The notes under the pieces: model-generated
What the model saw: the letters and a program-made list of their open reading frames with translations, nothing else
Told to the model about the DNA's origin: nothing
Databases searched by the model: none
Source of the DNA: Collinsella aerofaciens
GTDB lineage: Bacteria; Actinomycetota; Coriobacteriia; Coriobacteriales; Coriobacteriaceae
Direction: 5' to 3'
DNA length: 64,000 bases
Assembly (NCBI RefSeq): GCF_028206995.1
Contig: NZ_JAQLFL010000001.1
Location: 1 to 64,000 of the forward strand
Shown here: positions 56,689 to 64,000 of the stretch, in pieces
How positions within the stretch are numbered: the first letter of the stretch is position 1
How the letters are laid out: each line of letters starts with the position of its first letter
Position numbers and translations under genes: made by a program

Positions 56689-56815
56689 GCGGGCGTCTCA
56701 TCTTTCTTACTGTTCTGACACATATGTCTCAAAGGCGGCGTCCGTTATGGGCGTCGCCTTTTTTGTGGGTACATACATCCATGAGGTTCCAACCCGAGCT
56801 AGGGGAGTGATCGTT

Positions 56816-57319
56816 ATGGACAAAACTGCGTTCTTTACCATGCCGAGTGGCCTGTACGTGGTGAGCGCCGCGGCGGACGGGCTGCGTGCCGGCTGCGTTA
56901 TCAACACAGCGGTGCAGGTGACATCCGCCCCGCCGCGCATCTCGATTGCCGTGAACAAGGAAAATGTCACGTCCGGCGTAATCGCATCGGCTAAGGCTTT
57001 TGCGCTGACCGTGATTGACCAGACCGCCGACATGCTCTATATCGGCAATTTTGGCTTCCGCACCAGCAGCGATTACGACAAGTTTGCCAAGTATGAGACC
57101 CACGAGACCACTCTGGGCATGCCCTATGTGCCCGAGCACGCGGCGGCGCTGTTTAGCTGCCGTCTGATTGATACCGTGGATGTGGGCACGCACCTGCTCT
57201 TTATCGGTGAGGTCGAAGATGCCGAGCGTCTGAGCGGCGAGGCCCCGCTGACCTATGACTACTACCACAAGGTGTTAAAGGGCAAGACGCCGCCCAAGGC
57301 TTCGTCGTATCAAGGCTAG
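56816..57319 (+). CDS. Flavin reductase-like FMN-binding protein
   Basis: A 167-aa flavin reductase-like domain (flavoredoxin/HpaC-type fold): TMPSGLYVVSAAADGLRAGC, NTAVQVTSAPPRISIAVNKE, FALTVIDQTADMLYIGNFGF. It probably uses FMN to pass electrons to the rubredoxin encoded 88 bp downstream. ATG 56816 has AGGGGAG; the frame from 56654 runs through the palindrome and is unlikely. Confidence 0.88.
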   Translation: MDKTAFFTMPSGLYVVSAAADGLRAGCVINTAVQVTSAPPRISIAVNKENVTSGVIASAKAFALTVIDQTADMLYIGNFGFRTSSDYDKFAKYETHETTLGMPYVPEHAAALFSCRLIDTVDVGTHLLFIGEVEDAERLSGEAPLTYDYYHKVLKGKTPPKASSYQG

Positions 57320-57407
57320 AAATGTTCTAAAAATACTTGCATTATATTATTGAGAATATATACTAATAAGCAAGTACACCAGCAGTCACGTTCGAGAGGA
57401 GAACATC

Positions 57408-57551
57408 ATGGCTGAGGAGAAGAAGACGTATAAGTTTGTGTGCACCGTTTGCGGTTACGAGGTTGAGGTCGACACGCCCGAGCTGCCCGAGGATTACGTG
57501 TGTCCGGTGTGCGGCGTCGGTCCCGATCAGTTTGAGCTCGTCGAGGAGTAA
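57408..57551 (+). CDS. Rubredoxin
   Basis: A 47-aa electron carrier binding one iron by four cysteines: VCTVCGYE and [10 protein letters not shown]. It ends FELVEE. Together with the flavin reductase it fits an oxygen or peroxide detoxification electron chain of an anaerobe. GAGAGGAG precedes the ATG. Too short for most gene callers at default limits. Confidence 0.93.
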   Translation: MAEEKKTYKFVCTVCGYEVEVDTPELPEDYVCPVCGVGPDQFELVEE

Positions 57552-57592
57552 CTCGCAGGCACACGGCGAAAGCCGAACATAGCTCTGTCCAA

Positions 57593-57630
57593 GGGTCCCG
57601 GCCGGATATTCCGGCCGGGACCCTTTTGAT
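57593..57630 (+). terminator. Terminator after rubredoxin
   Basis: GGGTCCCGGCCGG and CCGGCCGGGACCC pair perfectly over 13 bp around ATATT, followed by TTTTGATTT. Confidence 0.93.
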
Positions 57631-57680
57631 TTATCTGACGGTTTAAAACGGCCTTACGTGTTACAGATTGAGACGTTATA
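57629..57680. repeat. Diverged unit of the GTTACAGAT repeat downstream of mntH
   Basis: TTTAAAACGGCCTTACGTG then TTACAGATTGAGAC matches the second half of the units at 59081-59300. The first half is degraded. Confidence 0.6.
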
Positions 57681-57703
57681 TCTGGACAGTCACGCCATCC
57701 CAA

Positions 57704-58960
57704 TTACATCCCCGTTAGCAGCACGATGTCGAGAATCGTCACGATGGCACCGATTCCTACGAGCAGCGTGTTGAGCGGGCGCGAGTTGGCGTATTTGCCC
57801 ATGACGCGGCGTGAACTGGTGAGCCGTATGAGCACAAAGACCGTAATCGGCAGCTGAAGCGACAGCAGTGCCTGGCTCCAGATGAGACCTTCAAAAGGAT
57901 TTGGGACGACCAGACACGCCGCCACTGCGCCGGCGAAACAGGCCGCCACCCCGATCGAGGAATGTCGGTCGTGGATGTCGTATTCCTCGTCGAACATGCC
58001 CGCGGTGATGGTGCCTGCCGCCATGCCTGCCGTCACACTACTCGAGAGGCCCGCAAACAGCAGCGCCACCGCAAAGATTGTCGAGCTTGCTGGACCCAGA
58101 ATGGGGGAGAGCGTGTCCGCTGCGACGGCGAGGTCGTCTACGACCATGCCGTGCGCAAAGAAGGTCGTTGCGGCCAGGATGACCATGGCCGAGTTGATTG
58201 CCCAGCCCACGCCCATCGAAAAGAGCGTGTCGAAGAGCTCATAGCGCAGACGCTCTTCGATAACCTGCTCGCCTTGGCCTTCGAAGTGCATGGATTGGAT
58301 GACCTCGGAGTGTAGAAAGAGGTTGTGGGGCATAACGACCGCACCCAGGACACTCACGATAATCGCGGCAGAGCCAGTGGGCATACTGGGCGTGATCCAG
58401 CTTGCGGCGGCTTGCGGCCAGTCGACCTTGACTAGTGCAAGCTCGGCCAAAAACGAGAGTCCTACCACGCCTACGAAGGCGATGATCCAGCGTTCGGCAC
58501 GCTTGCAGGAGTTCGTCATGAGCATCGCCATCGATACTGCCGCCACGATGACGCAGCCCGCACGCACGGGCAGCCCAAAGAGCATTTGAAGGGCAATCGC
58601 GCCACCCAGGACTTCGGCCATGGCGGTGGCGATGGTCGCGAGATAGGCACTGGCGAGCACCGTGCGTCCAACGAAGCGGGGGAGGTAACGTGTCGTGGCC
58701 TCGGCAAGACAGGCGCCCGTGACGATACCCAGGTGCGCCGCATTGTGCTGCAGCACAATGAGCATAATCGTGGACAGTGTGACGATCCACAGCAGCGCGT
58801 AGCCAAACTGCGAGCCCGCGGCCATATTGGAGGCCCAGTTGCCCGGGTCGATAAAGCCGACGGTCACGAGCAGCCCGGGGCCGATGTGCCGCGCAATGTC
58901 TAGGCCTCCGTGACCACCGGTGCGTCGGGAGCCAAAGTGTTGTTTGAGATGGTTGAGCAT
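57704..58960 (-). CDS. mntH: Nramp-family Mn/Fe transporter
   Basis: A 418-aa proton-coupled divalent-metal importer with about 11 membrane segments. DPGN (38-41, FIDPGNWAS) and MPHNLFLHS (about 220) form the metal site. ATG 58960 has CAGGAG; the longer frame adds 12 unsupported residues. It is flanked upstream by a regular palindromic repeat array and downstream by one diverged unit of the same family. No Fur or MntR gene is nearby. Confidence 0.92.
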   Translation of the reverse strand: MLNHLKQHFGSRRTGGHGGLDIARHIGPGLLVTVGFIDPGNWASNMAAGSQFGYALLWIVTLSTIMLIVLQHNAAHLGIVTGACLAEATTRYLPRFVGRTVLASAYLATIATAMAEVLGGAIALQMLFGLPVRAGCVIVAAVSMAMLMTNSCKRAERWIIAFVGVVGLSFLAELALVKVDWPQAAASWITPSMPTGSAAIIVSVLGAVVMPHNLFLHSEVIQSMHFEGQGEQVIEERLRYELFDTLFSMGVGWAINSAMVILAATTFFAHGMVVDDLAVAADTLSPILGPASSTIFAVALLFAGLSSSVTAGMAAGTITAGMFDEEYDIHDRHSSIGVAACFAGAVAACLVVPNPFEGLIWSQALLSLQLPITVFVLIRLTSSRRVMGKYANSRPLNTLLVGIGAIVTILDIVLLTGM

Positions 58961-59080
58961 GGTGCGCTCCTGCGTGCCGTTTGTTTGACGCCGCAAAGGA
59001 TACCCGTTTTAGGCTTAAAGGTTAACCGAGACTAACAAAATTGTTGTATTTGAATAGGATGGGGAAAGGAGTTGCCGAAA

Positions 59081-59300
59081 TGTCTTGATCTGTAACAACT
59101 AGGGATGGAAATTGGACCTAGGTGTTACAGATCGAGACAGGAAGAAATGGTCCTATGGAAAATCTCGATCTGTAACAGTTAGCTGCAAAAACCGGCCCTT
59201 CGTGTTACAGATCGAGACATTCGGAACCGTCTCTCGAAAACATCTCAATCTGTAACATCTAGGCGCCAAAATTGGGTCTTCCTGTTACAGATTGAGATGT
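59081..59300. repeat. Regular array of alternating 17-nt repeats, 40-bp spacing
   Basis: TGATCTGTAACA-type repeats start at 59081, 59161 and 59241; their reverse complements (TGTTACAGATCGAGA type) start at 59121, 59201 and 59281. Every arm is exactly 40 bp from the next. Interiors are related (AAATTGG, AAACCGG, AAATTGGG). It fills the centre of the 521-bp gap between mntH and gltB. Confidence 0.9.
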
Positions 59301-59314
59301 TTGAAGCGGTGAGT

Positions 59315-59404
59315 TTACAGGTCGAACTTGGGGCCCTTGTTGCCGTCCTTGAGGTCGGCGGTGTCCACTCGTAGGGCGTGCGTTACGCGATTGTTTCGAA
59401 ACGG
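59315..59404 (-). pseudogene. Possible 3' gene remnant
   Basis: Read on the minus strand this gives a run ending DTADLKDGNKGPKFDL then TAA, in strongly preferred codons. No start or upstream body remains. I do not recognise the protein. It may be the tail of a deleted gene. Confidence 0.3.
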
Positions 59405-59481
59405 GTGGGAAACACAACGGGCCGGCGATGCCCCTAGTATGCCTATTCAACTGACTGTCTAACACCTAGGGGAGGATCGCG

Positions 59482-62400
59482 ATGCAGGCAGATTCCGCTC
59501 AGCAGCAGGGCCTTTATCGCCCCGAATTCGACCACGATGCATGTGGCATCGGCGCGCTTGCCGATATCAACGGCGAGCGCCATCACCAGATCCTGGACGA
59601 CGCACTGTCCATTCTGGTCAACTTGGAGCACCGCGGCGGCACGGGACTCGAGAAGAACACCGGCGACGGCGCCGGCATCCTGTTCCAGGTTCCGCATCAC
59701 TTTTTCCGTAAAGAGGCTCAAAAGTGCGGTCAGATTCTGCCGGCAGAGGGCGACTATGGCGTGGCCATGCTGTTCTTCCCGCAGGACGACAAGGGTGTAG
59801 AGGATGCCCGCCGCGTGTTTGAGGAGGGCTGCGCCGAAGCCGGCGTGCCGCTGCTCTTCTGGCGCGAGGTGCCGGTCGACCCGCACGACCTGGGCGAGAC
59901 GGCCCGCGCCTGCATGCCTACTATCCTGCAGGCTTTCCTGGGCCGTCCGGACGACACGCCCGCCGGCGATGCCTTTGAGCGTCGCCTGTACGTGTGCCGC
60001 CGCACCATCGAAAAGAAGGCCGACGCTGAGTTCGCCCTGCGCGACAAGATCTTCTATGTGTGCTCCATGAGCTCGCGCACCATCGTGTACAAAGGTATGC
60101 TGGTCGCCACGCAGATGCGTCGTTTCTTCATCGACCTCAACGACGCCGCTGTCAAAACGGCCGTGGCGCTCGTCCACTCGCGCTACTCCACCAACACCAC
60201 GCCCAGCTGGGAGCGCGCGCATCCCAACCGCTTTATCATCCACAACGGCGAGATCAACACCCTCAAGGGCAACGTCAACTGGATTCGCGCCCGCGAACCC
60301 AACCTGTACAGCCCCGTGCTGCAGCACGATCTTGAGCGCGTGATGCCCATCATCAACCGCGAGGGCTCCGACTCCGCGATTCTGGACAATGTGCTTGAGT
60401 TTTTGGTCATGAACGGCCGTCCGCTCACGCGTGCCGCGTCCATGCTGCTGCCCGAGCCGTGGGACCACAACGACAGCCTGAGCGAGGAGCGCCGCGCCTA
60501 CGACGCCTACCAGTCCATGCTCATGGAGCCCTGGGACGGCCCGGCCGCCATCGCCTTTACCGACGGCCGTACCCTGGGTGCTGCCCTCGACCGCAACGGC
60601 CTGCGTCCCGCCCGCTACTATGTGACGCGCGACGGTCGCTTTATGCTGGCAAGCGAGGTGGGCACCATCGAGGTGAGCCCCGAGAACATCCTGACGAGCG
60701 GCTGTCTGGGACCGGGCCAGATGCTCGAGGTTGACTTTGCCCGCGGCTGCGTGATCTACAACGATGAGCTGCGCGCCCGCTATGCCAAGGAAAAACCCTA
60801 CCGCGACTGGATTGCCGAGGAGACGCTGACCGTTGACGCGCTCGATGAGCCCGTTGCGGCAACACCCGCCGAGGATACCGAGGTGCCCGCCGCCGTGCGC
60901 ATGGCCAAGCTCGGGTATCACTGGGATGATGTTGACGAAGTCGTGCGTCCCATGGCCCAGCAGGGCAAGGCGCCGCTCGCCTCGATGGGTATCGATGCGC
61001 CGCTGGCCTGCCTGTCCAAGAAGACGCGCTCATTCTTCGACTACTTCTATCAGCTGTTCGCTCAGGTCACGAACCCGCCGATCGACGCCCTGCGCGAGCA
61101 TATGGTCACTTCGACCACGCTCTACCTGGGCAACCACGGTAACCTGCTCGAGGACTCCCGTACGGCCTGCCAGCTGGTGCGCCTGGAGCGTCCGCTGCTG
61201 AGCGAGGAGGAGTTCGAGCGTATCTGCGCCATCGACCGCGTGGGCTTTAAGACCCGCCGTTTCCGTGCCGTCTACCGCCGCGATGCCGGCGAGGGTGCGC
61301 TGCAGGCTGCGCTCAAGCAGCTTGCAGAGGACGTTGAGGCCGCGGTTCGCGACGGCGTGAACATCGTGGTGTTGAGCGATCGCGCCGCTGCGGGCGAGGT
61401 GCCCGTACCGTCGCTGCTCGCCGTGGGCTGCGTGCACAACCACCTGATCCGCGCCGGCGTGCGTACCTTTGCCGACATCGTGGTGGAGTGTGGCGACGCC
61501 GTGTCCCCGCACGACTTTGCGGCGCTGGTGGGCTACTCCGCGAGCGGCATCTATCCGTACAACGCGCATGCGTGCATTCGCGACTTGGCGACGCACGGCG
61601 ATCTGGACGTGACAGCTGAGCAGGGCATCGCCAACTACAACAAGGCTGCGACCGCCGGCATCGTCTCCATCATGTCCAAGATGGGCATCTCCACGGTGCA
61701 GAGCTACCACTCCGCGCAGATCTTCGAGGCCGTGGGCTTCACTCCGGAGTTCGTCAACGCGTACTTCGCCGGCACGGTGAGCCGTGTGGGCGGTATGGGT
61801 GTCGAGGACGTCGAGCGCGAGCAGAATGAGCGCTACGACGCCGCGCTCGCTATCCTTAAGAGCCCGGCTCCCGATCAGCTGCCCACGTTGGGCCTGACCA
61901 AGTGGCGCCCGCTCGGCGGCGAGGATCACCTCATCGATCCGCAGACTGTCTACTTGCTGCAGACCGCCTGCTGTGAGGACAGCTACGACACCTTTAAGGA
62001 GTACAGCGCCCGCCTGCACCGCACCGGCCGTGCTGTGCGCCTGCGTGACCTACTGGACTTTAATGCCAGCGGTCGCACGCCGGTTTCGCTCGACGAGGTC
62101 GAGCCCGCGCTCAACATCGTCCGCCGCTTTAACACCGGCGCCATGTCGTACGGCTCCATCAGCAAGGAAGCACACGAGTGCATGGCCATCGCCATGAACC
62201 GCCTGCACGGCCGTTCCAACTCGGGCGAGGGCGGCGAGGACTCGCGTCGCGAGACCCCGCTGGCTAACGGTGACTCCAAGAACTCCGCCATCAAGCAGGT
62301 GGCAAGCGCGCGCTTTGGCGTGACGAGCCGCTACCTGTGCAGCGCCTTCGAGATTCAGATCAAGATGGCCCAGGGCGCCAAGCCCGGCGAGGGCGGTCAC

Positions 62401-64000
62401 CTGCCCGGCAAGAAGGTCTACCCTTGGATTGCCGAGGTCCGTCAGTCCACACCCGGTATCGGCCTGATCTCGCCTCCGCCGCACCACGACATCTACTCCA
62501 TCGAGGACCTGGCGGAGCTTATCTTCGATCTTAAGAACGCCAACCCCGGCGCACGCGTGTCGGTCAAGCTGGTCAGCGAGGCCGGCGTTGGCACCATCGC
62601 CACCGGTGTGGCCAAGGGTGCCGCCGACAAGATCTTGATCAGCGGCCACAACGGCGGCTCCGGTGCTGCGGCGCGCGATTCGATCTGGCACGCCGGTCTG
62701 CCGCTGGAGCTTGGCCTTGCCGAGGCTCAACAGACGTTGCTGCAAAACGGCCTGCGCTCGCGCGTGGTACTCGAGGCCGACGGCAAGCTCATGGACGGCA
62801 CCGACGTCGCCGTCGCCTGCCTGCTGGGTGCCGAGGAGTTTGGCTTTGCGACCATGCCGCTCATCTCCATGGGCTGCCTTATGCAGCGCGACTGCCAGCA
62901 GGATACCTGCCCGGCCGGCATCGCCACGCAAAACTGCCGCCTGCGTCGCGGCTTCCGCGGCAAGCCCGAGCACGTCGAACACTTTATGCTCTTTGTTGCC
63001 GAGCAGCTGCGCGAGGTCATGGCGAGCCTGGGCTTCCGCACCGTCGACGAGATGGTCGGCCATCCCGAGTGCTTGCGCCAGATTGAGGTCCCGGGCAACC
63101 GCAAGGCCAACCTGCTCGATCTGTCGCCCGTGCTGGCGAGCGCGACCTGCGAGTTCGGTGCCCACATCCCGGGTGCCGACGGTCGTCACTTCCTGCCGCA
63201 GATGGCTGCGGACAGTGAGCTCGACAAGACGCTCGACTCCACGTTGTTTGTGCCCTATACGGCCGATGCCCGTGCGCACCTGCGTCCGATTCGCTTCCGC
63301 GCCGATATCGCCAACGTCAACCGTTGCGTGGGCACCATCTTGGGCAACGCGGTGACCAAGGCGCATCCCGAGGGTCTGCCCGCCGGCTCCATCACCATCG
63401 ATTGCGATGGTTCGGCCGGTCAGAGCTTTGGCGCCTTTCTGCCGCGCGGCATTACGCTCAACGTGTGCGGCGACGCCAACGACTACTTTGGCAAGGGCCT
63501 TTCGGGCGGCGAGGTGTCGGTGCGCCCCAACCCGCATGCGACCTACAAGTTCGACGAGAACATCATCGTGGGCAACGTTGCGTTCTTTGGCGCTACGAGT
63601 GGCCGCGGCTTCATTAACGGCCTGGCCGGCCAGCGCTTTGGCGTACGCAACTCCGGTGCCACGGTGGTGGTCGAGGGCTGCGGCAACCATGGCTGCGAGT
63701 ACATGACGGGAGGTCTGGCGCTCATCCTGGGCGAGGTCGGGCAGAACTTCGCCGCCGGCATGACGGGCGGCGTGGCTTACGTCTTTGACCAGTACGGCAC
63801 GCTCGATGCCCGTGTGAACCACGAGAGCGTTGAGCTTAAAGCCCCGACGGCCGGTGAGCTTGCGCAGATTCGTGCGCTCATCCAGGAGCACGTGGACGCG
63901 ACGCAGAGCCCGCGCGGTATTAAGCTGCTCTACAGCTTTGAGACGATGAGCAAGCACTTTGTGAAGGTCATTCCAACCGAGTACGAGCGCGTGCTGGCGA
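59482..64000 (+). CDS. gltB: Glutamate synthase large subunit, partial
   Basis: Large subunit of glutamate synthase, making two glutamate from glutamine and 2-oxoglutarate. The first 1506 codons are present; it runs off the right edge. The N-terminal amidotransferase nucleophile is C21 (FDHDACGIGALADINGE), implying removal of a 20-residue propeptide. The FMN domain has GGHLPGKKVYPWIAEVR and KILISGHNGGSGAAA; the Fe-S cluster cysteines are in GCLMQRDCQQDTCPAG, near 1131. The glycine-rich C-terminal domain has GNHGCEYMTGGLALILGEVG. RBS GGGGAGG. The small subunit gltD is expected next but is out of view. Confidence 0.97.
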   Translation, partial: MQADSAQQQGLYRPEFDHDACGIGALADINGERHHQILDDALSILVNLEHRGGTGLEKNTGDGAGILFQVPHHFFRKEAQKCGQILPAEGDYGVAMLFFPQDDKGVEDARRVFEEGCAEAGVPLLFWREVPVDPHDLGETARACMPTILQAFLGRPDDTPAGDAFERRLYVCRRTIEKKADAEFALRDKIFYVCSMSSRTIVYKGMLVATQMRRFFIDLNDAAVKTAVALVHSRYSTNTTPSWERAHPNRFIIHNGEINTLKGNVNWIRAREPNLYSPVLQHDLERVMPIINREGSDSAILDNVLEFLVMNGRPLTRAASMLLPEPWDHNDSLSEERRAYDAYQSMLMEPWDGPAAIAFTDGRTLGAALDRNGLRPARYYVTRDGRFMLASEVGTIEVSPENILTSGCLGPGQMLEVDFARGCVIYNDELRARYAKEKPYRDWIAEETLTVDALDEPVAATPAEDTEVPAAVRMAKLGYHWDDVDEVVRPMAQQGKAPLASMGIDAPLACLSKKTRSFFDYFYQLFAQVTNPPIDALREHMVTSTTLYLGNHGNLLEDSRTACQLVRLERPLLSEEEFERICAIDRVGFKTRRFRAVYRRDAGEGALQAALKQLAEDVEAAVRDGVNIVVLSDRAAAGEVPVPSLLAVGCVHNHLIRAGVRTFADIVVECGDAVSPHDFAALVGYSASGIYPYNAHACIRDLATHGDLDVTAEQGIANYNKAATAGIVSIMSKMGISTVQSYHSAQIFEAVGFTPEFVNAYFAGTVSRVGGMGVEDVEREQNERYDAALAILKSPAPDQLPTLGLTKWRPLGGEDHLIDPQTVYLLQTACCEDSYDTFKEYSARLHRTGRAVRLRDLLDFNASGRTPVSLDEVEPALNIVRRFNTGAMSYGSISKEAHECMAIAMNRLHGRSNSGEGGEDSRRETPLANGDSKNSAIKQVASARFGVTSRYLCSAFEIQIKMAQGAKPGEGGHLPGKKVYPWIAEVRQSTPGIGLISPPPHHDIYSIEDLAELIFDLKNANPGARVSVKLVSEAGVGTIATGVAKGAADKILISGHNGGSGAAARDSIWHAGLPLELGLAEAQQTLLQNGLRSRVVLEADGKLMDGTDVAVACLLGAEEFGFATMPLISMGCLMQRDCQQDTCPAGIATQNCRLRRGFRGKPEHVEHFMLFVAEQLREVMASLGFRTVDEMVGHPECLRQIEVPGNRKANLLDLSPVLASATCEFGAHIPGADGRHFLPQMAADSELDKTLDSTLFVPYTADARAHLRPIRFRADIANVNRCVGTILGNAVTKAHPEGLPAGSITIDCDGSAGQSFGAFLPRGITLNVCGDANDYFGKGLSGGEVSVRPNPHATYKFDENIIVGNVAFFGATSGRGFINGLAGQRFGVRNSGATVVVEGCGNHGCEYMTGGLALILGEVGQNFAAGMTGGVAYVFDQYGTLDARVNHESVELKAPTAGELAQIRALIQEHVDATQSPRGIKLLYSFETMSKHFVKVIPTEYERVLA

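Noticed and set aside
54694..56816. ssrA (tmRNA) near smpB
   Set aside because: No tRNA-like ends with a resume codon and tag reading frame were found around smpB; the two tRNAs are ordinary Gln and Glu.
59081..59300. CRISPR array
   Set aside because: Repeats alternate in orientation, interiors are related to each other, only six arms exist and no cas gene is near.

Overview
The window reads as a Coriobacteriia chromosome, most likely Collinsella or a close relative. The evidence is moderately high G+C with strong C/G third positions, actinobacterial-type ribosomal proteins, an L31 leader resembling the Coriobacteria type, a gut-type ygeX-ygeY-ygeW cluster, rubredoxin, and two-subunit transketolase. 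No 16S rRNA or other decisive marker is present, so the genus is an inference.

Layout. (1) 1-2.9 kb: edge of a defence island, with the 3' part of a type I restriction specificity gene (hsdS, apparently 5'-truncated) and a GmrSD/DUF262-HNH nuclease. (2) 2.9-4.7 kb: two unknown genes, one a single-pass membrane protein. (3) 4.7-14.6 kb: a nitrogen/purine catabolic block with a YheO-type regulator divergent from ygeX, ygeY, ygeW, a MocA-like nucleotidyltransferase and a dihydropyrimidinase, then the selenium/molybdenum hydroxylase maturation genes yqeC, yqeB and xdhC. The hydroxylase subunits themselves are not here. (4) 14.9-25.6 kb: the distal half of the ribosomal superoperon, from rplE through secY, adk, map, infA, rpmJ, rpsM-K-D, rpoA and rplQ to truA. 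It starts abruptly at rplE with its own promoter; rplX and everything upstream are absent. (5) 25.7-39.2 kb: a glycosyltransferase-like protein, argR, a class A PBP, a U32 peptidase, tyrS, adenine deaminase, two Cof-type HAD phosphatases, citrate synthase and an ACT-domain protein. (6) 39.4-52.1 kb: rpmE, secA-prfB, a YitT protein, split transketolase, ftsE-ftsX and RNase R. (7) 52.3-64 kb: a small serine recombinase, a VanZ-like protein, an ArsC/Spx-like protein, tRNA-Gln and tRNA-Glu, a TPR protein with smpB, flavin reductase with rubredoxin, an Nramp transporter, and the first 1506 codons of gltB, which runs off the right edge.

Intergenic DNA is unusually rich in palindromes. I find many hairpins whose arms differ but which nearly all carry a GGGAC/GTCCC core, two long nested palindromes of about 100-120 bp, and an array upstream of the Nramp gene in which six 17-nt repeats alternate in orientation at exactly 40-bp steps. 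A second theme is near-absence of TGA as a stop codon (1 of 59 complete genes by hand count), alongside a release factor 2 whose stop-recognition tripeptide reads SPT instead of SPF.
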